A stretch of DNA of 64,000 bases from Prosapia bicincta (taxonomy: Eukaryota > Arthropoda > Insecta > Hemiptera > Cercopidae), in NCBI GenBank assembly GCA_036971475.1, contig JBAIZL010000001.1, forward strand, positions 139,223,192 through 139,287,191, given 5' to 3'. Positions 61,101 through 63,640 of the stretch are shown here, in pieces; within the stretch, counting starts at the first letter, position 1; every line of letters begins with the position of its first letter. The notes under the pieces are model-generated. The model made no database searches, had not been told where the DNA came from, and saw only the letters and a program-made list of their open reading frames with translations. Made by a program: the position numbers and the translations under genes.

Positions 61101-61428
61101 GTATATCCAAATATCACATTTAATTCACATGCTTTTATTTTCAATTTTTCAAAGGTGATTTTAATAGGAATGCTCATTTGGGTTTTTGAAACAGCGATTT
61201 CATTTGTCTTATGTTTTTTGCTTTAGTTCAGATTTATTTCCTCTTTCACAAATCTGGTTCATTGAGTACCATAAACCTTATAACTCCAATTAAATGAAGT
61301 TAGCCTACATAGCATTTTCCGTATATAAAAATATTGGTTTCTTCAGTGTCTCAAAAATATAAATATTTAAAATGTATGCTTACTTGATTATCACCCGATA
61401 AGTTATCTGCACTTGCACTCAAAGACAT
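18110..61428 (-). CDS. pins: Pins / GPSM2 (LGN) spindle-orientation adaptor, 12 coding exons
   Basis: Spliced minus-strand gene: join of 61428-61384, 58182-57950, 56927-56792, 56603-56461, 49334-49211, 43898-43783, 41568-41402, 38245-38148, 36713-36516, 24489-24412, 21996-21816 and 18456-18110. The sum is 1866 nt, 621 codons plus TGA, with all phases consistent and GT/AG at every intron. LGN tripeptides fall at residues 68, 108, 148, 208, 248, 288 and 328, the 40-residue rhythm of LGN-type TPRs. The extra 20 residues between 148 and 208 match the enlarged repeat of the family. A linker (about 355-446) carries RRQSMEQ with Ser412. Four GoLoco motifs end in QR at 472, 529, 568 and 610. Known role of the family: the TPRs bind Inscuteable or Mud/NuMA and the GoLocos bind GDP-bound G-alpha-i at the cell cortex to orient the spindle. 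Length fits the family (roughly 620-690 residues). No frameshift or stop was seen, so the gene looks functional. Introns total about 41 kb and are full of transposons. Confidence 0.96.
18706..18845. repeat. Tandem duplication, 71-bp unit x2
   Basis: Two adjacent copies beginning AATATCACT(A/G)GGAAAATTGATT share the block TTTCTGACATAGAATAATAA. Older than the 51-bp duplication, judging by several mismatches. Lies in the last pins intron. Confidence 0.9.
19486..19968. mobile_element. TTAA-type short element (MITE), copy 4
   Basis: Right end CCCTTTGATTAGC (read inward) is followed by TTAA at 19969-19972. The left end CTCTTTGATTAGC follows TAAA, a one-base decay of TTAA. 483 bp, non-coding, in the last pins intron. 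Confidence 0.62.
20955..21490 (-). pseudogene. Decayed mariner transposase, N-terminal part
   Basis: Minus-strand frames read IRFLNVKNVKAPEIHHEIYE and CIVRQWVRGSKMAVKM, then after a gap SEIYKIVTKRLRYRKLCSRW and VPKLLMEIHKNKLLARSLTF. These are the two helix-turn-helix regions and linker of a mariner-family transposase of the kind also seen in SETMAR-like proteins. Broken by stops and frameshifts; the catalytic region is not recognisable. It is a different lineage from the two long mariners at 24.7 and 34.4 kb. Confidence 0.7.
21816..21996 (-). CDS. pins: pins coding exon 11: first GoLoco motif
   Basis: Acceptor TTTTTTTAG, donor GTGAGT; 181 nt, phase 0 to 1. GoLoco motif SFFELLSRFQSERMDDQR at residues 455-472, then a polar spacer rich in Asn, Lys and Ser. 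The Gln-Arg pair at the motif end is the part that contacts bound GDP on G-alpha-i in this family. Confidence 0.94.
22295..22470. repeat. 50-bp tandem satellite, about 3.5 units
   Basis: Units start at about 22331, 22381 and 22431, each containing ACATTATGTTAGAGCGSCGA or a variant. The same 50-bp family occurs at 32400-32590. Here it has no visible transposon ends around it. Confidence 0.8.
22864..24000 (-). mobile_element. DNA transposon remnant with hAT-like transposase fragment
   Basis: Both ends are CAGGGTGTCTAG, with the 5-bp duplication TATAA on each side (22859-22863, 24001-24005). Just inside both ends the word TTTTCCCTGA or its relatives repeats. A minus-strand coding remnant at about 23420-22925 reads EVTEAEIIWCVNLVMQHFFT in broken frame, then an open block with YVIGFDESLNKISQRAQMDL and VRYWDAETDEVKARYFGSVF, ending near SMDGPNVNW after a frameshift. 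The FDESLN block resembles the first catalytic segment of a family of hAT-like transposases (my recollection, not searched). The rest of the gene is deleted, so this is a non-autonomous derivative. Confidence 0.68.
24412..24489 (-). CDS. pins: pins coding exon 10: linker
   Basis: Small 78-nt symmetric exon (phase 0/0), acceptor GTTACAG, donor GTAATC. It begins LTPDGK, so the joined linker reads QLDLIK-LTPDGK, as in the LGN linker (MKLTPEK). This supports the exon despite its low conservation. Its symmetry means it could be skipped without a frameshift. Confidence 0.85.
24656..25968 (+). mobile_element. Mariner element, full length (copy 1)
   Basis: 1313 bp flanked by TA (24654-24655, 25969-25970). 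Inverted ends are CGAGGTGAGGCTAGAAA and, from the right, CGAGGTGTGGCTAGAAA, extending into AAACGAACT or its variant. The only gene is the transposase, which fills the element. It sits in the same orientation as the second mariner and opposite to pins, in a 12-kb intron. Confidence 0.92.
24847..25909 (+). pseudogene. Mariner transposase (frameshifted), copy 1
   Basis: Starts MLSVQKEQRVNIKFLFKLGK. The first helix-turn-helix ends FEWFKRFKDD, the linker is DDPRTGRPLSAKTD, and a second DNA-binding helix set follows. The catalytic triad is visible: D in ITCDESWFF, D in WILHQDNAPAHNAL and D in SPDLAPCDFFLFPK. The last two are separated by 34 residues (D34D). It ends GGECIEGDNIKL. The reading frame breaks at an A-run near 25391 and again at an A-run near 25571; an in-frame extra Phe lies in a T-run at 25438. 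All lesions are in homopolymers, so they may be sequencing errors. Confidence 0.9.
25971..26792. other. Intron DNA without recognisable feature
   Basis: AT-rich sequence between the first mariner and the Helitron-like piece. No frames, repeats or ends recognised. Confidence 0.5.
26793..27600. mobile_element. Helitron-like 5' end and fold-back pair
   Basis: Begins CTATACTAATATATAAAAAT followed by GTCTGTCTGTGTGTG and AAAAACTACTGGACC, the style of 5' ends I associate with insect Helitrons or similar elements. A segment at 26890-26980 (TTATTTCCCGCTCCCACATG, GGTTATCAG, ATGAAAAAAATTATGAAAAC) recurs inverted at about 27590-27470 with moderate divergence. Two related pieces therefore face each other. 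No CTRR-hairpin 3' end was identified. Confidence 0.4.
27601..28060. other. Intron DNA without recognisable feature
   Basis: AT-rich, non-repetitive to the eye, no supported frame. Confidence 0.45.
28061..28170. repeat. Tandem duplication, 55-bp unit x2
   Basis: Two adjacent copies starting CAAAATTTACTAATCAACGT are nearly identical. Confidence 0.95.
28296..28379. repeat. (TA)n microsatellite, about 84 bp
   Basis: Pure TA tract directly abutting a Penelope-like family-A terminus at 28380. Confidence 0.97.
28380..28716 (-). repeat. Penelope-like family-A terminus (minus orientation)
   Basis: Complement of the repeat seen at 40862-41218. It includes GGACTAGGAGACTGACAG, the complement of the hammerhead-like core and an extended outer part (AATCACAGATTGTGTAGAGT, TCTGTCAGGGGAAAAGAGAT). 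It runs into a poly-A tract and then a 5'-truncated Penelope-like ORF of another family, so the junction is chimeric. Confidence 0.8.
28722..28775. repeat. Poly-A tract, about 54 bp
   Basis: One G interrupts an otherwise pure A run between a family-A terminus and a family-1 ORF. It could mark an RNA-templated junction or simple homopolymer expansion. Confidence 0.95.
28806..29873 (+). pseudogene. Penelope-like element (family 1): RT C-terminus plus GIY-YIG endonuclease
   Basis: Open without interruption for about 355 codons to TGA at 29871, but 5' truncated. It enters within the reverse transcriptase at IKPIINTHNISLWTRYVDDI, where YVDD is the catalytic motif. Then come FLDITLNIND and VYRKPTSNNTT (RT thumb), a Lys/Asn-rich linker and a GIY-YIG nuclease (SGIYKITCNNCNAFYIGKTS, RTFKIRFEEHYRAF). 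RT plus C-terminal GIY-YIG is the hallmark of Penelope-like retroelements. A-rich codon use reflects the element. The N-terminal RT fingers are missing here, so it is a dead copy. Confidence 0.9.
29868..30010 (+). repeat. Penelope-like family-B terminus
   Basis: Follows the ORF stop directly: AGTGATTCGACAATGGTCAA, GACCGAAAGGTGCCTCATCACT, then GTGCAACGGAAAAACAATGG. It recurs after every family-1 ORF end in the window. It contains the hammerhead-like fold, here with stem II GGTC-AAA-GACC. Confidence 0.85.
30024..30092. repeat. (TA)n microsatellite
   Basis: Pure TA tract joining a family-B terminus to the fold-back at 30093. Confidence 0.97.
30093..30340. repeat. Fold-back terminus, variant of family A
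   Basis: Arms at about 30117-30170 and 30283-30336 (GACTTGATAGGAGACTGACA and AGACTTACCTAAAGGCAAT against their complements) enclose a loop with a near-canonical hammerhead-like core. The arm shares AGGAGACTGACAGACTTACC with family A but differs around it, so it is a sister family. Confidence 0.75.
30186..30222 (+). ncRNA. Hammerhead-like ribozyme motif, near-canonical core
   Basis: TTGA (stem I) - CTGAAGA (positions 3-9 of the hammerhead core; position 7 is variable in the family) - one extra A - GATCA/TGT/TGATC (stem II) - GAA - A-TA-T (one-base-pair stem III) - T (cleavage-site position) - TCAA (stem I). All invariant core bases are present. The unusual point is the extra A before stem II, which may weaken or abolish activity. 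Hammerheads with very short stem III are known from Penelope-like termini. Confidence 0.5.
30341..31057 (+). pseudogene. Penelope-like element (family 1), GIY-YIG part, copy 2
   Basis: Truncated at KLNEELDNITKIAIENGYNK and open to the TGA at 31055. Carries the GIY-YIG domain (SGIYKITCNDCNAFYIGKTT, RSFKIRFEEHYRAFKNKNTK) and ends like copy 1. The whole reverse transcriptase is missing. An ATG in the preceding fold-back opens the frame only by chance. Confidence 0.88.
31051..31159 (+). ncRNA. Penelope-like family-B terminus with three-helix hammerhead-like fold
   Basis: Stem I AGTGAT (31053-31058) with ATCACT (31091-31096); core TCGACAA (31059-31065); one extra T; stem II GGTC/GACC (31067-31070, 31075-31078); GAA; stem III AGG/CCT (31082-31084, 31087-31089); C at the cleavage position (31090). 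This is the best three-helix candidate in the window, but the core differs from CUGANGA at positions 3, 4 and 8. A (TA)n tract follows at 31160-31197. Confidence 0.5.
31924..33006. mobile_element. TTAA-type element containing a 50-bp satellite, copy 5
   Basis: Right end CCCTTTAGCGCC (read inward) is followed by TTAA (33007-33010). The left end CCCATTAGCGCC follows TTAG (31920-31923), one change from TTAA. 1083 bp, no transposase. The centre holds the 50-bp tandem array. The GCGCC/GGCGC ends and an internal GGCTAGGCGCC suggest repeated transposase-binding words. Confidence 0.65.
32400..32590. repeat. 50-bp tandem satellite, about 3.8 units
   Basis: Units begin at 32431, 32481, 32531 and 32581 with TGTGTAAACRCGACATTATG or a variant, an exact 50-bp period. 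Same family as 22295-22470. Confidence 0.93.
33011..34375. other. Intron DNA without recognisable feature
   Basis: AT-rich. A loose repetition of short words such as CATATAGT and GACATT near 33230-33470, but no ordered array and no supported frame. Confidence 0.45.
34378..35688 (+). mobile_element. Mariner element, full length (copy 2, different subfamily)
   Basis: 1311 bp flanked by TA (34376-34377, 35689-35690). Ends are CGAGGTCTGTTCAAAAAATA and, from the right, CGAGGTCAGTTCAAAAAATA, then CGCGGACT. Size and layout match copy 1, but the ends and protein differ enough to be another subfamily. Lies in the same intron. Confidence 0.92.
34574..35637 (+). pseudogene. Mariner transposase (frameshifted), copy 2
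   Basis: Starts MDSLKEQRIAVKFCVKLGKS. Paired helix-turn-helix and the linker PRRPSTSTDDSHIDKINTLV follow. The first catalytic Asp remains in ITGDE, but the following TWVYG-like residues are missing (ITGDEYDIETK), an in-frame deletion beside the active site. Later: D in HHDNAPAHSAL and D in SPDLAPCDFFLFPKLK, spaced D34D. +1 frameshifts lie at a T-run (about 35160-35169) and near 35303. It ends GGEYFEGDPDVTSK. The deletion makes this copy inactive even if the frameshifts are sequencing errors. Confidence 0.9.
35691..36515. other. Intron DNA without recognisable feature
   Basis: AT-rich, no supported frame or repeat between the second mariner and pins exon 9. Confidence 0.5.
36516..36713 (-). 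CDS. pins: pins coding exon 9: end of TPR domain and linker
   Basis: Acceptor TTTACAG, donor GTAGAC; 198 nt, phase 0 on both sides. LGDPLGQATAHMNVLDLKKA is the last TPR-like helix pair. The basic RRYRVRRQSMEQLDLIK corresponds to the conserved RRxSME linker segment. By analogy with Pins and LGN, Ser412 would be the aPKC/Aurora-A type phosphosite (inference from position). Confidence 0.94.
37079..37440 (+). pseudogene. Tigger/pogo transposase N-terminal fragment
   Basis: Reads MASSSLKRKH in one frame, then after a frameshift TTIFFSGVPVKKFAKDFRIG and NSTISDIKNNKDKILSFVSS, the helix-turn-helix start of Tigger/jerky-type transposases. A later frame gives LLEDFFLNSTPTRKSLKPVI. No ends were found. 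Decayed, about 360 bp. Confidence 0.65.
37935..38041 (+). repeat. Old, degraded Penelope-like family-A terminus
   Basis: Weaker match to family A: CATTGACAAAGGACAAAGTG, TTTGAAATATATCATTATTT, TACCAAGGTAAGTC. Stem II is largely lost but TTGACAA and GAAATATATC survive. No TA tract or palindrome is attached. Confidence 0.6.
38148..38245 (-). CDS. pins: pins coding exon 8: seventh TPR
   Basis: Acceptor GTTACAG, donor GTAAAC; 98 nt, leaving in phase 0. Encodes GRACWSLGNAHSAMGNHEKA and a helix ending SKHLELCKK. This is the last clear LGN tripeptide (residues 328-330). Confidence 0.95.
38690..40030 (+). pseudogene. Penelope-like element (family 1), RT plus GIY-YIG, copy 3
   Basis: The longest family-1 copy. 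YDITNMYPSILIEETIDILK (RT) appears near 38717, then decayed sequence, then an open frame MAEIYLQHFKQIIIKPILNT. The catalytic motif is mutated to YVDH. The frame continues to NIYNKEHYTPTYKPNNK, shifts near 39572, and the GIY-YIG half (SGIYKITCNDCNIFYTGK) ends near 40030. It has at least two frameshifts and a lost catalytic Asp, so it is dead. Confidence 0.85.
40024..40131 (+). repeat. Penelope-like family-B terminus
   Basis: AGCGATTCGACAATGGTCAA, GTGACCGAAAGGCGCCTCAT, then GTAATATATTAACTTCATAT. Stem III is AGG-CG-CCT here and stem I has one mismatch. A short TA stretch and then an inverted RT fragment follow. Confidence 0.8.
40145..40620 (-). pseudogene. Penelope-like RT N-terminal segment, inverted
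   Basis: Minus strand reads NKQLSDITTYKILTDNPTTE, then STPQFYILPKIHKNIIPPPG, RPIIAGCNSVTERISAFLDS, HLQPLVKNLPSHTQDTNHFI and TSLYTNI, the conserved fingers region of a Penelope-like RT (LPKIHK and GRPI motifs). It meets a plus-strand piece of the same gene head to head near 40600. Confidence 0.82.
40600..40862 (+). pseudogene. Penelope-like RT extreme N-terminal segment
   Basis: Plus strand reads CLAKFKPPSNWDPPPLPPDH, then NLTKLEKATIFSLKNNRDIM and ILPADKG. The ADKG motif lies just before the inverted segment in an intact Penelope-like protein. An internal inversion has therefore separated consecutive parts of one gene. Confidence 0.75.
40862..41218 (+). repeat. Penelope-like family-A terminus with internal (TA)n
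   Basis: Plus orientation: CTCTTTTCCCCTGACAGACT, a TA tract (40949-40984), ATCTGATTTCTACTCTACAC, GATTGACAAAGACCACTGTG, then GTAAGTCTGTCAGTCTCCTA, ending in a second TA tract (41219-41242). This is the most complete single-orientation copy of the terminus. Confidence 0.8.
41402..41568 (-). CDS. pins: pins coding exon 7: sixth TPR
   Basis: Acceptor TTTACAG, donor GTAAAG; 167 nt, phase 2 to 1. Encodes AVEAQACYSLGNTYTLLRDY and IIAQQLMDQVGEG, the best-conserved TPR of the family. Confidence 0.96.
42235..42560 (+). pseudogene. Tc1/mariner-superfamily transposase, C-terminal fragment
   Basis: Broken frames read MQDRALLHCRRNVQIAPKIQ, FLNGWIGKQLVLFPVRPDLT and AFFFWR, then IVAAIATVTPDMLQN and REIEYCLNVCRATNG. 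This is the pattern QDGAPPH...RWIGR...WPPRSPDLTPLDFFLW...CRATNG of a widespread insect DDE transposase. The catalytic residues are already lost (QDR for QDG, PDLTLMAFF for PDLTPLDFF). No ends found. Confidence 0.65.
42704..43554. mobile_element. Non-autonomous Tigger/pogo-type element
   Basis: Ends are perfect 20-bp inverted repeats: CAGTAAACTCCCGATTATCC at left and the same read from the right. TA follows the right end; the left flank reads TG. 851 bp with no transposase. Further GATTATCCGGGG-like words lie inside both ends. The interior is shared with 4362-4570. Confidence 0.82.
43783..43898 (-). CDS. pins: pins coding exon 6: fifth TPR
   Basis: Acceptor TTTGACAG, donor GTAAGT; 116 nt, phase 0 to 2. 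Encodes RLKIAREFGDKAAERRANSN followed by LGNSHIFLGEFEVAADHYK, closely matching the fifth LGN repeat. Confidence 0.96.
43899..46030. other. Intron DNA without recognisable feature
   Basis: AT-rich. Contains an open frame at 44879-45193, but its hydrophobic, low-complexity translation gives no reason to call a gene. Confidence 0.45.
46031..46102 (+). tRNA. Degenerate tRNA-Gln-like sequence (pseudogene or SINE head)
   Basis: Resembles a Gln tRNA: TTGGTGCAGTGCC in the A-box position, GCACGCTAGACTTTGAACAT across the anticodon arm (anticodon TTG in loop CTTTGAA), and AGTTCGAATCC as a B box. The anticodon stem and acceptor do not pair well, so it is not a working tRNA. No SINE tail was recognised. 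Confidence 0.4.
46303..47180. repeat. Zero-spacer palindrome of a Penelope-like 3' end
   Basis: The last ~110 codons of a family-1 GIY-YIG domain plus the family-B terminus occur twice, head to head, about a centre at 46741 (TCTTATTTTTAAAATAAGA). Arms are about 439 bp with few differences. The plus arm reads KIRFEEHYRAFKNKNSKVSN and ends at a stop before GATTCGACAATGGTCAACGA. TA tracts flank both outer sides (46251-46302, 47216-47288). Confidence 0.85.
47319..47714. repeat. Penelope-like family-A terminus, palindromic copy
   Basis: Arms of about 170 bp (GGACTAGGAGACTGACAGAC inward to AGAATGAAATAAAATAA and the complement), centred near 47520 on AT-rich sequence. TA tracts flank both sides (47216-47288, 47712-47761). 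The same structure as 225-557. Confidence 0.85.
47762..47887 (-). repeat. Rearranged Penelope-like family-B terminus
   Basis: GATATTTAACGTTATCCATT, GTTTTTCCGTTGCACTGACT and TTATCCACCATTAAGTGCAA are the outer part of family B in reverse, followed by a short forward piece ending at another TA tract (47888-47927). The hammerhead-like core is missing. Confidence 0.7.
47932..48411. repeat. Long palindrome of unassigned sequence, arms about 230 bp
   Basis: CACTTTCACTTATGTACTTA inward to GTCTATTAGATTGAATAATT, then a ~19-bp loop and the near-perfect complement to 48411. The arms have only a few mismatches. TA tracts flank both sides (47888-47927, 48452-48500). The plus-strand right arm reads INPKTNAKNSHSAVKLKIEV to PEDGGTY and stops. 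It may be an internal or 5' part of one of the Penelope-like elements, but I cannot match it. Confidence 0.85.
49211..49334 (-). CDS. pins: pins coding exon 5: fourth TPR
   Basis: Acceptor TTTGTCAG, donor GTGAGT; 124 nt. Residues 186-227 with CGNLGNTYYLLGNFQQAI. A (TA)n tract begins only about 20 bp upstream of the acceptor (49356-49397), inside the region where polypyrimidine and branch signals are expected. An expansion there could affect splicing. Confidence 0.95.
49356..49397. repeat. (TA)n microsatellite beside pins exon 5 acceptor
   Basis: TA tract starting about 22 bp upstream (in gene sense) of the exon 5 acceptor at 49335. Confidence 0.95.
49424..49530. repeat. Palindrome, arms about 50 bp
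   Basis: AAAGAACAAAAGTCAAAATA inward to GAATTTACAAT and its complement with a ~6-bp spacer. A long TA tract (49531-49597) follows. Confidence 0.9.
49598..49850. repeat. Fold-back terminus with canonical hammerhead-like core
   Basis: Outer arms of about 43 bp (TTAATAAATTTAAAATATTT inward to ACGTTTAATGA and complement) enclose 165 bp. Within it, on the minus strand, is a hammerhead-like motif. Not close in sequence to families A or B; a separate Penelope-like family is likely. Confidence 0.7.
49650..49700 (-). ncRNA. Hammerhead-like ribozyme motif, canonical core
   Basis: Minus strand: TTC - CTGAAGA (49691-49685) - one extra T - GCTGATA / CTTTTT / TATCGGC (7-bp stem II with one G-U) - GAA - A-AGCT-T - T (cleavage position) - GAA. 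All invariant core positions agree with CUGANGA...GAAA. The extra nucleotide before stem II and the short stem I are the weak points. Confidence 0.5.
49883..50176 (+). repeat. Cluster of Penelope-like family-B terminal pieces and (TA)n
   Basis: TA tract 49883-49931, an inverted outer piece, TA tract 50003-50029, then a forward terminus with AGTGATTTGACAATGGTCAA and GTGACCGAAAGGCACCTCAT. In this copy the core reads TTGACAA, so only positions 3 and 8 differ from CUGANGA. TA tract 50177-50225 and a short (GATA)n follow. Confidence 0.8.
50227..50355 (-). repeat. Family-A terminus, inverted at the 5' side of Penelope-like family 2
   Basis: GGACTAGGAGACTGACAGAC through CCACACAGTGGTC, in reverse orientation, stops abruptly where the RT sequence begins. 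The forward copy lies at 54890-55083. A partial inverted terminus at the 5' side is a common Penelope-like arrangement. Confidence 0.75.
50350..51105 (+). pseudogene. Penelope-like element family 2: RT part
   Basis: Reads LYTNIPHAHGLSALENFLNK, then FQFEGKNYIQIKGTAMSTRM and APSCTNLYMGNIEADFL, typical Penelope-like RT palm motifs. The catalytic YIDD is degenerate (RYIYNIFVIW). After a frameshift near 50670 it continues WEKSTATITFLDVDVTIRDG and GYPKQLVEDQIRLAQSL to DYYPGLQEL, where a LINE interrupts the gene. It resumes at 54175. Confidence 0.87.
51145..52672 (-). pseudogene. LINE thumb, RNase H and C-terminal Cys/His region (broken)
   Basis: Continues SPKLLGILLDLKLRWGSHIE and FYIAFLRSKATYACEVWGSM. 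The RNase H acidic residues are visible as FTDGS, MDTELLAVSAAL, CILSDSKSALQSL and VPAYCGVPGNEKAD. The C-terminal segment SPLCALCGVESETIEHILLN has the Cys/His knuckle of this group. Spread over three reading frames. Confidence 0.87.
52730..54165 (-). pseudogene. LINE reverse transcriptase (broken)
   Basis: From 54165 down: a pre-RT region (MNSWWSQEIQELRKNRISD, NTPPSTVWKRFRATNG), then WKTAKIIPLLKPGKDGKNIT and SYRPIALTSCLGKLMER. A frameshift near 53280 is followed by NQQFGFRRHRSTTDALLYFT, DLEAAFDKVPHSTIILQCMK, DIPQGGIICPNLFNIALNDM and the catalytic SFADDITIWV. At least one frameshift and in-frame stops make it non-functional. Confidence 0.9.
54175..54890 (+). pseudogene. Penelope-like element family 2: GIY-YIG part (after the LINE)
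   Basis: Resumes YPGLQKLNKILKDGFKILQA and, in the next frame, PPKLPHWSFPCNRPRCKTCP, then YQLQCKFCSAQYIGLTTDDL and IRMNGHRHDNGTMN. This GIY-YIG variant, with a preceding RCxxCP Cys cluster, is distinct from family 1. The frame ends at 54699. About 190 bp of 3' sequence leads to the family-A terminus. Confidence 0.85.
54890..55083 (+). repeat. Family-A terminus at 3' side of Penelope-like family 2
   Basis: GTGTTTTCTCTTCGATTGAC, AAAGACCACTGTGTGGTTGA, GTAAGTCTGTCAGTCTCCTA, ending CCAAAACTAACCTA at an AT/TG microsatellite (55084-55117). This copy links family A to a GIY-YIG/RT gene. Confidence 0.85.
55118..56460. other. Intron DNA without recognisable feature
   Basis: A short scrap of Penelope-like 3' coding sequence (AACAAATACCAACATCACGG) lies at about 55140. 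The open minus frame at 55646-55873 has no recognisable domain. Otherwise nothing. Confidence 0.45.
56461..56603 (-). CDS. pins: pins coding exon 4: enlarged third TPR
   Basis: Acceptor CTACAG, donor GTAAGT; 143 nt, leaving in phase 2. Contains YNLGNVYHAKGKHIGR and then about 20 residues (GQQDPGEFPEDVRD) that enlarge this repeat, as in LGN and Pins. This explains the single departure from 40-residue spacing. Confidence 0.95.
56792..56927 (-). CDS. pins: pins coding exon 3: second TPR
   Basis: Acceptor TATGTAG, donor GTAAGT; 136 nt. Residues 93-138, with GNLGNTLKVMGKFDEA and ISRELNDK, the canonical second repeat of LGN. Joins exon 2 through a split Arg codon. Confidence 0.96.
56928..57949. 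other. Pins intron 2, no recognisable feature
   Basis: AT-rich single-copy-looking DNA without repeats, ends or supported frames. Confidence 0.55.
57950..58182 (-). CDS. pins: pins coding exon 2: first TPR
   Basis: Acceptor TATTATAG and donor GTAATG; 233 nt, entered in phase 0 and left in phase 2. Covers residues 16-92, with the highly conserved block CLELALEGERLCKAGDC and the first LGN signature (SQLGNAY, residues 66-72). A Met at residue 23 is an alternative start if exon 1 is not used. Confidence 0.95.
58981..59760 (-). pseudogene. Penelope-like element family 3, C-terminal part
   Basis: Minus strand. From about 59700: NPVTTDTLIHNTSNHPIQYK and RSIDRSPNGHNKRKQKTKYL (end of RT and linker). 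After a frameshift comes the GIY-YIG domain: QAPGVYKLNYDECNKLFIGQ, TGRSFKQRVEEHKYTDIYHN, ending LQAEDTDEDAT. The GIY-YIG sequence differs from families 1 and 2, so a third lineage is present. The exact string CTGATGA lies in the last codons, but no paired stem II follows. Confidence 0.82.
59761..61383. other. Pins intron 1, distal part, no recognisable feature
   Basis: AT-rich. A GTTAACCCTTTAATAGA near 58763 and TTAAAGGGTTATT near 60905 look like weak ends of a TTAA element enclosing the family-3 piece, but are too short to call. Confidence 0.4.
61384..61428 (-). CDS. pins: pins coding exon 1 (residues 1-15)
   Basis: Encodes MSLSASADNLSGDNQ, then donor GTAAGC in phase 0. The ATG at 61428 was chosen because it joins in frame to exon 2 and no longer in-frame start was found. 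A TTTCAG just upstream (about 61480) could be the acceptor of a 5' UTR exon, so transcription may start outside the window. The N-terminal residues are not conserved, so this exon is the least certain of the twelve. Confidence 0.72.
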
Positions 61429-62386
61429 TCTTCAACAATTAACTTGCAGGGATATGGTAGCTGGCTTACTGAAACATGACATAAATGGTAAATAATTAAA
61501 TATCAAGAAATTAGAGTTAATGATACAGATGCTTGCTATATCTACCTGTTATTAAACAATCCTGTAAACTGAAAAACAAACTATTTGAAATATTTTAAAC
61601 AATTGTCTTGTATATCTATGTTAGTTTAGTTATGATATTCAAGAATAGGTACCAGTGATGTATTTAAAACCCTGGCCCCACATGCAGCATATGAGACGTG
61701 TCTCCTCAGCATAATGAGATGAGCCCCTCTCTGAATAGCATAATAAGAGGAGTTCTTTATCTGTCAGATAAAGTTATCCACTTCCAATATTTACATGTAC
61801 ACCACTAAACATGTTGTAGTAATCATCAGACACTTTGTGTCTTTCCTTTTCACATATGTCATTAAACAATACTTTTTAAAACAGTATAAAATAATTTTAA
61901 ATGTCGGAAACTATAAATGTCGGTTAGAACTATCATATATATCATATAACCATAATCTTACTTCACAGACTCGTTTATGAATCACTGCACAACAAACATT
62001 ACAAAAAGCTATATTAAAATATAGTTACAAAATATTCTTCTTAGGATGGATCTAGTTTTTTAAGAAAATTAAAAATTAACTTAGTTAACATAAAGGTAAG
62101 AAATTTCAAGTACATAGGTCTAAACAAGAAACAAGTAATGTTGTATGTTAGAAACAAAAACTGCTGTTTAATACTTACATAAAGTAATATTTTGGAAACA
62201 TAATTCACTTTGTGGAAAATAAATTCCTTAGCAATTACAACATTATTATATACTTATATTCCAATAGTGTTACAAAATATACATAGAATTTAGAACATAG
62301 AATTTATTGGCAGTAAAATAAAAATAAAAAAGACAAACACTAAACTATATGTTTCACTTAAAAAGAAAAGACACAAACACTTAACT
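61429..62386. other. Upstream of pins start codon
   Basis: Would hold the 5' UTR or a 5' UTR intron. A possible acceptor (CATGTTTCAG) lies near 61480. No TATA/initiator combination convinced me, and no repeats were recognised. Confidence 0.35.
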
Positions 62387-63638
62387 ATATTTTCCCCTTG
62401 AAATCCGTAATCCTCATCTGGCGAAGAGACGTAAACCTTCTCGTGGATGCGATGTTGAGCAACAGCATAACACCATTGGGTGTTGCTGGTGCATGTTGTC
62501 TTTCAAGATTTCTGCAGTAAAGTGTTCCTGATATTATTCCAGGATTCACTACCTAGTAAATTACATCCTTTATTGTAATTGTCTCAAGTTTATCTGGAAT
62601 AGAAAGGGAACAATCTTCTTCAATTAATGTTTGCAGAAGCTTTTTTCTGTAGCTCAGTTTCATGTTCTGCAGCACACCTTGATCCATAGGCAGAAGCAAC
62701 GATTTCATGTTAGGTAGGAGAAAAATTGCTTTTATGTCTTTACATACCAACTGCATGTCTGAAGGATGTGATGGACCATTGTCTATCAAAAGTAGAGCTT
62801 TTGGTGGCAGTCCATTTTTTTCATAAAATTTTGTTACTGAAGGAACAAATTAATTTTTAAACCACTCTTTGAAAATATTACCAGTCATCCTCGCCTTACA
62901 CTGATTTCTGTAATCAACAGGGAGAGGATCAAGTTCTTATTTTTAGGGCTCGTGGTTTGGCGGATTTTCCAATCACCATTAAATGGTAGCTTTTTCCAGC
63001 GGCGTTATTGTAAGGTAGAGCTGTGAGGCTCATTTTAAAGCATGGCGCAGAAGATTCCTCTTTAGAATAAAGACTTTTATTGGGGAGGGCTTTAAAATTC
63101 AATCCCGGCTCATCACTTGCCGGCTCATCATTATACACTTGCTGGGGTAATTTTCAGACAAAATCAAATCCGTGAATTAGTCTTAATATTCTTTTGCAGC
63201 AAGATTATCAGCCGATAGCTCCCCCCCCCCTTGCCGTTAGTTGTCTAATTCTGTGCCTTCTCTTCCATCTATTGCTAGCAGTAAATTTAAAATCACCGAT
63301 TATTAATTTGTTTAACTGTAATGCCTTTTCTTGTATTAATGGGCTGCTAATAGGAACTCCTTTCTGGCTCTCTTATGTAAACCATAAAAATACAGCCTCG
63401 TCAATGTTTTCATTCACAGAAACTTTAGAGTCAAAGCGTTGTTCCAAAGACTTTTCACTTGTAGCACTGGAAAACTTTGATTTTTAATACAGAAATATGT
63501 AATGAATGCCCTAATAGTGTTGGTTAATAAAAAAACGCAATTCTGTCAAATACACAGCAAATCCGAAATTCGTACTTTTTCGGAAAATCCGAACAGGCTA
63601 TAGAGCCCTAATTAGTTTTGATTTGAGGGGTTTCACTG
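62387..63638 (-). mobile_element. Decayed Tigger/pogo element with transposase remnant
   Basis: Right end CAGTGAAACCCCTCAAATC (read inward from 63638) is followed by TA. A weaker counterpart TTTTCCCCTTGAAATC lies near 62390. Minus-strand remnants: SLEQRFDSKVSVNENIDEAV (CENP-B-like DNA-binding part), DEPGLNFKALPNKSLYSKEE (start of DDE domain), then MIDNGPSHPSDMQLVCKDIK and NMKSLLLPMDQGVLQNMKLS with the second catalytic Asp in IDNGPSHP. Frames are broken at several points. Confidence 0.75.
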
Positions 63639-63640
63639 TA